A DNA stretch of 64,000 bases from Paraktedonobacter carboxidivorans. Lineage in GTDB: Bacteria > Chloroflexota > Ktedonobacteria > Ktedonobacterales > Ktedonobacteraceae. The notes under the pieces were generated by a model, which saw only the letters and a list, made by a program, of their open reading frames with translations, had not been told where the DNA came from and did no database searches. The number at the start of each line of letters is the position of its first letter. Positions within the stretch are counted from its first letter, which is position 1. Positions 17,567 to 25,700 of this stretch are shown here, one piece after another. The stretch spans positions 124,001 through 188,000 of the forward strand of contig JBEVTI010000006.1 in NCBI GenBank assembly GCA_041156125.1, written 5' to 3'. The translations under genes and the position numbers were made by a program.

Positions 17567-17665
17567 GCTGCTAGGGGTGCCCTTCTTGGGCTGAGAGTCG
17601 CCGATGAGGCGAAAACCCTTAACATTGAGAACCTGATCTGGATAATACCGGCGGAGGGAAGCAGC
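17567..17665 (+). ncRNA. TPP riboswitch (THI element)
   Basis: Thiamine pyrophosphate-binding aptamer. The conserved pieces are all present in order: AGGGGTGC, then CTGAGA, ACCCTT, GAACCTGATCTGGATAATACC and GGAGGGAAGC. P1 is formed by GCTGCT (17567-17572) and AGCAGC (17660-17665). It lies upstream of a thiXYZ-type transporter and is followed 36 nt later by an intrinsic terminator, which implies transcriptional control in which TPP turns the operon off. Confidence 0.95.
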
Positions 17666-17701
17666 GATGATACACGGTACATCGAGCAGAATCCGCTTTA
17701 C

Positions 17702-17732
17702 GCCGCGTCTCTTCGCTGAGACGCGGCTTTTT
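17702..17732 (+). terminator. Riboswitch-controlled intrinsic terminator
   Basis: A perfect 10-bp stem, GCCGCGTCTC (17702-17711) with GAGACGCGGC (17718-17727), has a TTCGCT loop and is followed by five T. It sits between the TPP aptamer and the first transporter gene, the expected expression platform. Confidence 0.9.
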
Positions 17733-17898
17733 GTATGCCTGAGACCGCTCCTCTTTTGCGCACTGGCAGGGGCAACGGCGTTCGTTTAGCTTACCAGAGT
17801 TGCAAGCGGGATGTTTGCTTGCTGCTCTGGTAAACGGAACGCAAGCAAGCGTTTGTCAAGGTATTAAGAGGAAGGGTATTTGCGAGGAGGTATGGCGC

Positions 17899-18669
17899 AT
17901 GCAGCAGCAGAAACTTCTGCTTCGAGGCGTCTCGAAAAGTTTTGCTCAGGGTCGGCAGAAGTTGGCGACCCTGGACGCGGTAGATCTGGAGGTAGCGCGG
18001 GGTGAGTTTGTTGCGTTAATTGGACCGAGTGGCTGTGGGAAGAGTACGTTGTTCACGATTATTGCTGGCCTGGAGCAGCCTGATGCCGGAGAGGTGGCCA
18101 TCGATGGCACGATAAGTGGTAACCGCGCTGGCAAGGCCGGGTATATGCCGCAGCAGCCGCTGTTATTGCCCTGGCGTACAGTCGAAGAGAATGTCATGCT
18201 GGGTCTGGATGTGCGGCGCATGCCGCGTCAGCAGTCTCGCCAGCAGGCCCACGAGTTGCTCAAACGTTTCGGGCTGGTCGAGTTCGCGCAGCATTATCCC
18301 GCGACCTTATCAGGCGGCATGCGCCAGCGTGTGGCCTTGTTGCGTACGGTCCTTTTTAATGCTCAGTTTTTGTTGCTTGACGAGCCGTTTGGGGCACTTG
18401 ACGCCCTGACTCGCCTGGCGTGCCAGATGTGGCTACTTGATCTCTGGCAGGGGGTGCATGCCAGTGTGCTGTTTATCACCCATGATGTCCGCGAAGCTAT
18501 TCTGCTCTCTGACCGTATCTACGTGCTTAGCGCGCGTCCCGCTCGTGTGTTGCGGATGGCTGAAGTAGACCTGGAGCGTCCGCGCAGGGCTGAAATGTTG
18601 GGCTCAGCACGTGCCATAGAACTGGAGCAAGAACTGATCTCATTACTTATAAAGGAGCAAGCGCTATGA
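17899..18669 (+). CDS. thiZ: ABC transporter ATP-binding protein, thiamine precursor uptake (ThiZ-like)
   Basis: Cytoplasmic ATPase that would power import of a thiamine pyrimidine precursor, such as formylaminopyrimidine or HMP. 256 residues from the ATG at 17899, chosen because GAGGAGG (17884-17890) is 8 nt upstream; a longer in-frame extension to 17800 lacks a site. Walker A is GPSGCGKST, the signature is LSGGMRQRVAL, Walker B is LLLDEPFGALD and the switch is ITHDVREA, all of the nitrate/sulfonate/taurine subfamily that includes ThiZ and SsuB. The gene overlaps the permease gene by ATGA. The TPP riboswitch 230 bp upstream supports the thiamine assignment over other substrates of this subfamily. 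Confidence 0.88.
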   Translation: MQQQKLLLRGVSKSFAQGRQKLATLDAVDLEVARGEFVALIGPSGCGKSTLFTIIAGLEQPDAGEVAIDGTISGNRAGKAGYMPQQPLLLPWRTVEENVMLGLDVRRMPRQQSRQQAHELLKRFGLVEFAQHYPATLSGGMRQRVALLRTVLFNAQFLLLDEPFGALDALTRLACQMWLLDLWQGVHASVLFITHDVREAILLSDRIYVLSARPARVLRMAEVDLERPRRAEMLGSARAIELEQELISLLIKEQAL

Positions 18670-19463
18670 AACTACGCTGGTTCGCGTACTATGGGCCGGC
18701 AGTTGTGCTGGTGGCAGCGCTGCTGGCCATCTGGGAACTAGCAGTAAGTGCCAACCTCACGCTCGCGCAAGCCCTGCCAGCGCCCGCGGGGATCGTCCAG
18801 GCGTTAATAAATAACTGGAACATCATCTATGACAACGCCATTCCGACCTTGCTAGAGACTGTGCTGGGTTTGCTGGTTGCAACCGCGCTGGGCCTGGCGT
18901 TGGCAGTGCTGCTCGACCTCTCGATCTGGTCCCGGCGCGCGATCTATCCATTGCTGATTGTCTCACAGACCATTCCAATTGTTGCGCTGGCTCCGCTAAT
19001 GCTGATCTGGTTTGGTTTTACGATCACGCCCAAAGTTATCGTCGTCATGCTCTATTGTTTCTTCCCCATTGCTGTGGCCACTGCGGATGGCTTGGCCAGC
19101 GCCGAGCCGGATCTGCTGAAATTGCTTAGAAGCATGGGGGCTAGCCGCTGGCAAATACTCTGGCTGGTGCGCCTGCCGGGAGCGTTACCCGCGTTTTTCT
19201 CTGGACTGCGCATTGCCGCTACGTATAGCGTCACTGGCGCGATCGCTGGTGAGTTTGTAGGTGCGGAGAAAGGCCTGGGCATTTATATGATCACCTCAAC
19301 CTACTCAAAAGCGTGGCCAGTGGTCTTTGCAACTATCGCGGTCACGGCAGCGTTGAGTTTGCTGCTCTTTGCTCTGGTAAATCTAGTTGAGCGCCTGATA
19401 CTGCCCTGGTATCGTGCTCCACGCCTGCAAATTGCTGTGTCGAGTCAGAGTCCCTGGCGTTAA
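18666..19463 (+). CDS. thiX: ABC transporter permease, thiamine precursor uptake (ThiX-like)
   Basis: Membrane permease of the same importer. 265 residues and about six hydrophobic segments. The EAA loop that docks onto the ATPase is visible as LLKLLRSMGASRWQILWLVRLPGALPAFFSGLRIA. The start ATG overlaps the ATPase stop (ATGA), so translation is coupled. The substrate-binding protein gene follows after 36 bp. By itself the sequence fits any SsuC/TauC/ThiX-type permease; the substrate is inferred from the riboswitch and the binding protein. Confidence 0.88.
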   Translation: MKLRWFAYYGPAVVLVAALLAIWELAVSANLTLAQALPAPAGIVQALINNWNIIYDNAIPTLLETVLGLLVATALGLALAVLLDLSIWSRRAIYPLLIVSQTIPIVALAPLMLIWFGFTITPKVIVVMLYCFFPIAVATADGLASAEPDLLKLLRSMGASRWQILWLVRLPGALPAFFSGLRIAATYSVTGAIAGEFVGAEKGLGIYMITSTYSKAWPVVFATIAVTAALSLLLFALVNLVERLILPWYRAPRLQIAVSSQSPWR

Positions 19464-19499
19464 ATTTGTGTATTTGTGCTCTTATGGAGGAACAAGACG

Positions 19500-20561
19500 A
19501 TGAATCGTCAAGGTCGCTTACTCTTAAGCATTGCTATTCCGGTACTTTTGTTGATCATTGTGGGCGCGCTCTATCTGCGCCAGCAGCAGGTATCTGCGAC
19601 TGCAGGCGTCAAGGTGACGCCTGCCGCGACCTGTCATGGGCAGTTGACGCCGCTGAAGCTGGCTCTGGATTGGACACCCAATACTAATCACACGGGGATC
19701 TATGTAGCGCGGGAGAAGGGTTGGTATGCTGCTCAGTGTCTTAGTCTGACCATTCTGCCCTACTCGAATGTTTCCCCGGATACTCTGGTGAGCAGCGGCC
19801 AGGCCACTGTAGGCATTAGTTCAACTGAGAGTATTGTGGCTGATAGCGCGGTAAATCAGCCAGTAGTCTCGATCGGTGCGATTATTCAGCATAATACATC
19901 GGCGCTGGTCAGCCTGGCCAGTTCCAGCCTCAAGCGTCCTGACGACTTTGACGGTAAGATTTACGGCGGCTTTGGCGCGCCATACGAGGCAGCTGTCGTG
20001 GGTTCGATAATCCGCCAGGATGGAGGGAAGGGTACCTTTAAGAATGTGACCTTGAGCATTGATACGATGCAGGCTCTGGAGACCAGAAAGATCGATTTCG
20101 CGTGGGTCTTTGAGGGCTGGGAGGTCATTCAAGCTCAGCGCGATGGCTTTCCACTGAACGTGTTCCCGATTACCTCCTACGGGATTCCTGATTACTATAC
20201 CCCCAATCTAATCACCAGCTCACAGGAGATCAGCCAGCATGCTGACCTCTTGCAGCGTTTTATGACCGCGACTTCACAGGGATACACCTATGCGATTACG
20301 CATGCTCACGAGGCAGCCCAACTCTTGATTAATGGCGCGCCCCAGGGAACTTTCCCAGATCAGGGCCTGGTCTTTGCCAGTCAGGACTTTGTCAGCGGTC
20401 ACTATGTGGATAAAGGACGCAAATGGGGCTGGCAGGATGTCACAACCTGGCATGGCTATCCAGGTTTTATGCTGAGCAATCAGGCGATTCTGGATGCCAA
20501 TAACAAACCTCTCAAGAGTATGAATTTTGATACTCTTTACACAAATCAGTTTATTAACTGA
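19500..20561 (+). CDS. thiY: Thiamine precursor substrate-binding protein (ThiY/NMT1-THI5-like)
   Basis: Extracytoplasmic binding protein for the importer. 353 residues from the ATG at 19500, which has GGAGG 9 nt upstream. Residues 6-27 are a hydrophobic signal-anchor helix with no lipobox cysteine, so the protein is probably membrane-tethered. LALDWTPNTNHTGIYVAREKGWY (split across residues 54-76) is the signature of the NMT1/THI5 family, which binds pyrimidine moieties of thiamine. FAWVFEGWE and ITSYGIPDYYTP further on also fit the family. The gene ends directly against a 64-bp perfect palindrome, which probably ends or processes the transcript. Confidence 0.9.
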   Translation: MNRQGRLLLSIAIPVLLLIIVGALYLRQQQVSATAGVKVTPAATCHGQLTPLKLALDWTPNTNHTGIYVAREKGWYAAQCLSLTILPYSNVSPDTLVSSGQATVGISSTESIVADSAVNQPVVSIGAIIQHNTSALVSLASSSLKRPDDFDGKIYGGFGAPYEAAVVGSIIRQDGGKGTFKNVTLSIDTMQALETRKIDFAWVFEGWEVIQAQRDGFPLNVFPITSYGIPDYYTPNLITSSQEISQHADLLQRFMTATSQGYTYAITHAHEAAQLLINGAPQGTFPDQGLVFASQDFVSGHYVDKGRKWGWQDVTTWHGYPGFMLSNQAILDANNKPLKSMNFDTLYTNQFIN

Positions 20562-20625
20562 TTGTATGTAGTTCTAAGAGTATGGGCAGGTCGCGACCTG
20601 CCCATACTCTTAGAACTACATACAA
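20562..20625. repeat. Perfect 64-bp palindrome abutting the thiY stop codon
   Basis: 32-bp arms with no loop and no mismatch, the centre being TCG|CGA at 20593/20594. It begins on the first base after the thiY TGA. There is no T-run, so it is not a classical intrinsic terminator. It could stall or end transcription, be an RNase III site, or be a mobile-element footprint. A 94-codon frame starting inside it is probably not a gene. Confidence 0.92.
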
Positions 20626-20832
20626 AAGAACTTTCTATGACTGTACCACTGGTCAATACTCTTGCTTTTAAGCTCCAACCCATGTATTATTTATCTGGTT
20701 TATGTTCGTTTATAGTCCTATATCTTGTCACTGGCATTTGCTTTCCCACTCGTCAGGTTGTTCAATATCTGGTAAAACACTTTGAACAACATCGAAGCCA
20801 ACAAATCTTTTTAGGAAGGTGCGAGGCCAATT

Positions 20833-22989
20833 ATGATATGTGCTAAATGTGGTGCTAATAATCCCTCCGAGTCTGCGTACTGTGGTGGTTGCGGCTCGTT
20901 CTTAGCGCCAGGGCCGGAAACTGCCATGCAGAGTGGTACTTTAAGACAGGAGCCGGAATCTCCTCCACCTGCGCAACCAGTAGTTGAATCATCAGCGAAT
21001 GAGGATATGCCGACGTTCCATACGCTTCAACCCACTGGGGAGCAGGCGCGTTCAGACTCCCGCATAGAGGAGGCGCCAACGGCACGCGCTACACCAGTTC
21101 AGCCGACGCCTGCGGCCAGTGAATTCGTAAATATCGCTCCACAAGAGGCCCCTCGCGAGGTTCCAGGCGCGAATGTCGTGTCGTCCTCGCCCGCCCCTGG
21201 CCAGCCCATGGCATCGGGTCCTTTACCAGTTCTCTACCCAGGCTATCCTCAGGGAGTGATCTTTCCACAACAGGGTCAGGTAGCGGCTCCGGGTTACCCT
21301 CAGGGAATGGTCTTTCCACAACAGGGTCAGGTAGCAGCTCCGGGTTACCCTCAGGGAGTGATCTTTCCACAACAGGGTCAGGGAGCGGCTCCAGGTTACC
21401 CTCAGGGAGTGATCTTTCCACAACAGGGTCAGGGAGCGGCTCCAGGTTACCCTCAGGGAATGGCTCCAGGTTATCCCCAGGGAATGGCTCCGGGCTATTC
21501 TCAACCAACAGCCTTTGCGCCAACACCTCAGCCGACGCCCTTTCCAGGCTTTCCACAGGCGACACCATTGCCGGTTTTTCCTCCGGTTCAAGGTCAGCCC
21601 AGCGGCGAGTTTCCAGCTGGCACCTATCCGCTGGCTGGTCAACCAGTCTCAGGTGTCTGGGGTGCCCCATATACCACACCTGAAAGTGTTCCACAGACGA
21701 CAGCAGCGAGTACACAGAGTACTCTGATCAATCCTCTGCCTCTCTGGGCTTTTATTGGCGGTATCGTGGTAGTCGCGCTTCTGCTAGTCCTGTTAACCTT
21801 CTTTACAGGTTCTGACTGGGCTGGTGGCGCGAAGATAGCCGGGGTTGTCGCGCTGATCATAGGCGTATTGCTTTTGATCGCTTTTGGCGTGCGCACTGCT
21901 CTGGGCATGCTTGTACAGACCAATCCTCATCGTAGTAAGCAGATCATCAGTTCGTTGCTGCTAATTTTACTTCTGATCGCTGTTGGCGGCGTCGGTCTGC
22001 TTGATCAAGCGGGTCTTCACTCCGCTCAGGCCCATACCCTGGCGAGTCAGTCTAACTGGCAAATGGCCATCACTGAATATCAGGCGAGTGGCCAGGGTGC
22101 TCCCTCTTCCGAAGATATCGCCCAGACATATGTTAGCTGGGGCGATCAATTAGTGAACGAAGGGCAGTTTGCCGCTGGGATCACTAAATTTGAAATTGTG
22201 ATCAATAGTTATAACCTGGCACCTACAAATTTCTCTCAGGCGAAGAGCCACGCGATCGACGCGTATCAGAAATGGGCTAACCAGGATTTACAGGCGCAAA
22301 GATACGATCAAGCTACCCAGCACTACGATAAGTTGCTCACCACATCGTACTGTGATAGTGCTTGCCAGAGCCAGGTTAGCACAGCTGACGCGACCGCGTA
22401 CTATAAGCTGGCTGAACAGAAGCTGCATCAGCAGCCGCCGGACTATGCTGGCGCGGTAGCCGCGTTCAACCAGTTGACAACTCGTTTTAGCAGTTCCCCA
22501 TCCAGCCAGAGCGCGCACGCGGATTACGCTACGGCTCTCTGGGGTGATGCCCAGCAGCTTTTGACCAAGACCTGTTCCTCGGCGTTGACCATTTATCAGC
22601 AATTGTCTTCGCAATTCTCTGATACGCCACAGGGCCAGCAGGCCACAAGCGCTCTCACCTTGTCAGTATCGGTTACAGGTCATTTCACCTCGAACATCCC
22701 CAGTGGCAACACACAGCCAGTTGTATTATTGGTGCAGGGCCTGACTGCTGGCATGACACAGGCTCAACTCGACGCGATTATTCAGAACGCACCCAGGACC
22801 AACGTGGATAGCAATGGTGATTTCAAGTTTACACAGATCAAGCAAGGAAGCTACTATCTGATCTGGGGTGCTATCAATCAGACGACGAAGCAGGGATTGG
22901 TGGAGATTAGCCAGCGCTATCCTGCCGCAGTCGGGCCGTTGTGCGGCTTCGATTTTGGCGATATCAACGAGTCTTTCCCGAAAGTGTAG
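20833..22989 (+). CDS. Zinc-ribbon, Pro-rich, multi-span membrane protein with TPR-like extracytoplasmic region
   Basis: 718 residues, function unknown. The zinc ribbon (C3, C6, C17, C20) is followed by about 115 variable residues. Four 17-residue repeats beginning PGYPQG and two short 8-residue ones occupy 136-219. Three hydrophobic segments lie near 303-325, 335-355 and 372-391. Residues 400-610 are helical with recurring W-x-A-I-x-x-Y and A-Y-x-K motifs, reading as tetratricopeptide-like repeats. The last ~105 residues look like a carboxypeptidase-regulatory-like beta domain (GHFTSNIP, DSNGDFKFTQIKQGSYYLIWG). The next gene encodes a paralogue. The architecture suggests a cytoplasmic metal-binding head linked to an external scaffold. 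A Shine-Dalgarno AGGAAGG lies 14 nt before the ATG. Confidence 0.8.
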   Translation: MICAKCGANNPSESAYCGGCGSFLAPGPETAMQSGTLRQEPESPPPAQPVVESSANEDMPTFHTLQPTGEQARSDSRIEEAPTARATPVQPTPAASEFVNIAPQEAPREVPGANVVSSSPAPGQPMASGPLPVLYPGYPQGVIFPQQGQVAAPGYPQGMVFPQQGQVAAPGYPQGVIFPQQGQGAAPGYPQGVIFPQQGQGAAPGYPQGMAPGYPQGMAPGYSQPTAFAPTPQPTPFPGFPQATPLPVFPPVQGQPSGEFPAGTYPLAGQPVSGVWGAPYTTPESVPQTTAASTQSTLINPLPLWAFIGGIVVVALLLVLLTFFTGSDWAGGAKIAGVVALIIGVLLLIAFGVRTALGMLVQTNPHRSKQIISSLLLILLLIAVGGVGLLDQAGLHSAQAHTLASQSNWQMAITEYQASGQGAPSSEDIAQTYVSWGDQLVNEGQFAAGITKFEIVINSYNLAPTNFSQAKSHAIDAYQKWANQDLQAQRYDQATQHYDKLLTTSYCDSACQSQVSTADATAYYKLAEQKLHQQPPDYAGAVAAFNQLTTRFSSSPSSQSAHADYATALWGDAQQLLTKTCSSALTIYQQLSSQFSDTPQGQQATSALTLSVSVTGHFTSNIPSGNTQPVVLLVQGLTAGMTQAQLDAIIQNAPRTNVDSNGDFKFTQIKQGSYYLIWGAINQTTKQGLVEISQRYPAAVGPLCGFDFGDINESFPKV
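21238..21489. repeat. In-frame 51-bp tandem repeats plus two 24-bp units
   Basis: Four 51-bp units (21238, 21289, 21340, 21391) encode PGYPQG(V/M)(I/V)FPQQGQ(V/G)AA, followed by two 24-bp units encoding PGYPQGMA. Copies differ at only a few bases, mostly at codon positions 1-2 of three residues. Confidence 0.85.
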
Positions 22990-23013
22990 AGATTGCGTGT
23001 TCGCGATTGCTTA

Positions 23014-23059
23014 ACGAGCGTGAGCCTGGTGCAAAAGCCAGGCTCACATTCGTTTTTTT
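23014..23059 (+). terminator. Intrinsic terminator after the first zinc-ribbon/TPR gene
   Basis: GTGAGCCTGG (23020-23029) pairs with CCAGGCTCAC (23038-23047), with additional outer pairing, and seven T follow at 23053-23059. It separates the two tandem paralogues into distinct transcripts. Confidence 0.87.
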
Positions 23060-23110
23060 GTAATTAATATAGAGATGAAATGATCAAATAGCCTATCAGG
23101 GTATATGAAA

Positions 23111-23144
23111 TTGCCAGAAATTGTTTATTCGTGTATCATACACG
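23111..23144 (+). promoter_or_regulatory. Candidate sigma-70 promoter overlapping a small palindrome
   Basis: TTGCCA (23111-23116) and TATCAT (23134-23139) are 17 bp apart. The -10 region lies inside CGTGTAT-C-ATACACG (23130-23144), a 15-bp palindrome well placed for a repressor. The start codon of the second zinc-ribbon/TPR gene is 34 bp further on. Confidence 0.5.
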
Positions 23145-23178
23145 GTGGTGAATGGAGAGATACGGAGGTCAAAAAATC

Positions 23179-25536
23179 ATGGTGTGTGCCAGATGCGGTG
23201 CCAGCAATGCTGAGACAGCTCTGCTATGTGGAAATTGTGGAGCTTCTCTGCAAAAGCAGCCTGCCAATACTTCTACGTTCGTAAACCGACCGGGTCAGTC
23301 CTTTGCGAGCCACGGAGAAGATATGAGCGCGCACTCAATTGATGAATTGCCAACTGCTCATTTACCGAGTGTGTCAGGGGCATCCAATTTCGCGTCAGCC
23401 GCGCCGATTCCCTTTGGCCAGGCATTTCCGCTAGAGATCGAGCAAAACGCTGCAGATTCCCAGCAACCCGTTGGAGATCCGACAATCGCCGCGCCTTCTT
23501 CCCAGTTCGCGCTTACCCCTCAACCATTTCTGCCAGCCAGCGATCCGCGGCTAGCCTTGCCAAATATTGCGGACTATCCAGCTAGCACAAGCGTGCCAAT
23601 AACGCCAGCGACGCCCCCGGCTGTCTCTTCTTCTGCCGTTGAGCAGGCAGCGAGCTCCACCCCCGGTACTGGCCCAGTCCTGCCTCTGGGTAAGCTCTCA
23701 CTGCCGTCACGCCTGAAAACGAGCACACCGCCCTCGCAACCAGGTCTCAATAAATTGTTTTCACCACCGATCACTCCTACGCCTCCAGATATAGCGGGTC
23801 AGCCAGCGGAGCCGAATGCGAGTGGACAATTGGGGATGAGCCGACCGCCATCGCAGCCGAACCTGGGCCAGCACTTGGGTCCGGGTGGTCAGCTAGCGCA
23901 GCCGAATCTGGGTCAGCACTTGGGCTTGAATGGTCAGCCAGTGCAGTCCAATGCGAGTGGACAATTGGGGATGAGCCGACCGCCATCACAGCCGAACCTG
24001 GGTCAGCAAGCGGGCTTGAATGGTCAACCAGCGCAGTTCAATCCGTATGGGGCGCAGGGTGGAGCAAAGCCGCCGTCGCAGGCGGGAATGTATCCGCCCC
24101 AGGCGCAGATGGGTGCAGGTGGACAGGGGCAATATGCTGGTGAAAGAAATTATCAGGCCCAGCCAACTCCAGAGCCTCTGGGGGGTAACTATCCTGGTCC
24201 GCTGGAGCGTGAGGAAATGCGTAGACCAGCGAGCCCGCGTGGCGCGGACGAGTTTACTCCAGAGGAGATGAACAAATTCGTGCGACCACTGCCGCTCTGG
24301 GTCAGGTTGAGTAGCCTGGTGGTAGGAGTATTGCTGCTATTTGGATTGATCTTTTTGCATTCCGACTGGGCTACGGGCACGATAATTGCCGGTATAGTGG
24401 CACTTGTTCTTGCTATCCTCCTGGGAATCGCGGCAGGGGTGCGTGTGGCGCTGGGTATGTTAAAGACGGCCAATACACATAGACGAGCGCAAGTGATCAA
24501 TACCGTTTTGCTTATTTTGCTGCTTTTGCTTTTTAGTGGTATTGGACTCAGCCAGCAGAGCCGTTTACATTTGGTACAGGGGCGTTATCTCGAAAATCAA
24601 CAGAACTGGTCAGTGGCCATTCAGGAATACCAGACGGCGGGCGAGCGCTCAAGCGCTTCGGTGGATGTCGCGCGCACTTATAATGCGTGGGGCGAAGCGC
24701 AGAGCAAGCAACAGCAATATGCTGGCGCGGTGACAAGTTTTACGGCAGTTATTAAGAATTACCAGGATACGGCAAACGAATTCAAGCGAGCGCAGACAGA
24801 TATTCTCGTGGCTTACCTGGCCTGGGCGGATCAGGCTTCTCAGCGTCAGGACTACGCGGGTGCGACTGCTCATTATAATGCACTGCTCGCGCTGATCTTT
24901 TGTGATACCAACAATTGTGCAAATTTCGCGCGACCCAAAGATGCTACTGCGTATTACCATCTCGCTGAGCAATTACTAGCTCAACATCAGTATACGCAAG
25001 CAGTGGACGCCTACCAGATCCTGACATCGCGCTTTCCTAAAGCGCCTGAGGTCGGCCAGATTCACGCGCATTACGCTCAGGCACTGTGGGGTAAAGGCCA
25101 GCAGCAGTTAAACACCACCTGCTCAAGCGCGCTCGCGACATATCGTTTACTGGCTCAACTCTTTGCCGACACCAGAGAGGGCCAGCAGGCTGCGGGTGCC
25201 TTGATGAAGACAGTAGTGGTCAAAGGCCATTTCACGCAGAGTGTCCCAGGAGCGCCTTATCATCCGACCGCTTTTCTTGTCCAGGGTTTGACAGCAGACA
25301 TCCAGCAGTATCAATTTTCGCCACTGCTGGCGCACGCGCCTACAGCGACCATTCACAGCGATGGCAGTTTTACCTTTTCAGGTGTGCCACCGGGTACGTA
25401 TGAACTGGTATGGAGCAGTGATACACTGCATTACTATTACTCATACAGTGGCAAACGTGTGTTCTACGTCGCGAAGGTCGGGTCGCTTTGCGCTTTTGAC
25501 TACGGTGCTGTTAATCAGGCCATTCCTACGAAATAA
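23179..25536 (+). CDS. Zinc-ribbon, Pro/Gln-rich, multi-span membrane protein with TPR-like region (paralogue)
   Basis: 785 residues, same architecture as the preceding gene: zinc ribbon (C3, C6, C17, C20), a long Pro/Gln/Ser-rich segment, three hydrophobic segments at about 372-455, TPR-like helices, and a C-terminal beta domain (GHFTQSVPG, GSFTFSGVPPGTYELVW). The ATG at 23179 was preferred to 23152 because it aligns MVCARCG with the paralogue's MICAKCG and follows GGAGG by about 11 nt. The middle segment contains its own repeats, unlike those in the paralogue, so the two low-complexity segments evolved separately after duplication. The gene has its own promoter candidate and is separated from its neighbour by a terminator. 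Function is unknown. Confidence 0.8.
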   Translation: MVCARCGASNAETALLCGNCGASLQKQPANTSTFVNRPGQSFASHGEDMSAHSIDELPTAHLPSVSGASNFASAAPIPFGQAFPLEIEQNAADSQQPVGDPTIAAPSSQFALTPQPFLPASDPRLALPNIADYPASTSVPITPATPPAVSSSAVEQAASSTPGTGPVLPLGKLSLPSRLKTSTPPSQPGLNKLFSPPITPTPPDIAGQPAEPNASGQLGMSRPPSQPNLGQHLGPGGQLAQPNLGQHLGLNGQPVQSNASGQLGMSRPPSQPNLGQQAGLNGQPAQFNPYGAQGGAKPPSQAGMYPPQAQMGAGGQGQYAGERNYQAQPTPEPLGGNYPGPLEREEMRRPASPRGADEFTPEEMNKFVRPLPLWVRLSSLVVGVLLLFGLIFLHSDWATGTIIAGIVALVLAILLGIAAGVRVALGMLKTANTHRRAQVINTVLLILLLLLFSGIGLSQQSRLHLVQGRYLENQQNWSVAIQEYQTAGERSSASVDVARTYNAWGEAQSKQQQYAGAVTSFTAVIKNYQDTANEFKRAQTDILVAYLAWADQASQRQDYAGATAHYNALLALIFCDTNNCANFARPKDATAYYHLAEQLLAQHQYTQAVDAYQILTSRFPKAPEVGQIHAHYAQALWGKGQQQLNTTCSSALATYRLLAQLFADTREGQQAAGALMKTVVVKGHFTQSVPGAPYHPTAFLVQGLTADIQQYQFSPLLAHAPTATIHSDGSFTFSGVPPGTYELVWSSDTLHYYYSYSGKRVFYVAKVGSLCAFDYGAVNQAIPTK
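23815..24040. repeat. In-frame repeats with 135-bp period
   Basis: A block encoding NASGQLGMSRPPSQPNLGQ occurs at 23815 and again at 23950, with shorter QPNLGQHLG units between. The two copies are nearly identical in DNA. Confidence 0.75.
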
Positions 25537-25560
25537 GCTTGCCAACGCTCACTTATGGGT

Positions 25561-25700
25561 CATCCCTGCTTTTGCAAAAGCAGGCCAAAACACAGGCAGT
25601 TGGGGGAGTACACGCGCTCGTGCTGCTGAGAACAAATCTAGAATCACTCATAATCATCCATTACCCCTGATTTTACAAAATCAGGGGTAATGGATGATTA
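25561..25700. repeat. Family A palindromes between convergent genes
   Basis: It starts with CCTGCTTTTGCAAAAGCAGG (25564-25583) followed by CCAAAACA, a family A core in which both arms carry the same A-to-C/T-to-G change. It ends with a second palindrome (25651-25700) of two perfect 24-bp arms around AC, holding the family motif CCTGATTTT. The second palindrome overlaps the stop codon of the beta-propeller gene and supplies its last six residues. It may also act as a bidirectional terminator. Confidence 0.8.

Noticed and set aside
20562..20846. 94-codon frame between thiY and the zinc-ribbon/TPR gene
   Set aside because: It begins inside the 64-bp palindrome, has no ribosome binding site and no recognisable domain.
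21238..21489. Regular short repeats considered as a CRISPR array
   Set aside because: The units are head-to-tail without spacers and keep the reading frame of a protein gene.
21089..21715. 208-codon minus-strand frame with perfect peptide repeats
   Set aside because: It is the antisense shadow of the 51-bp repeats in the zinc-ribbon/TPR gene.
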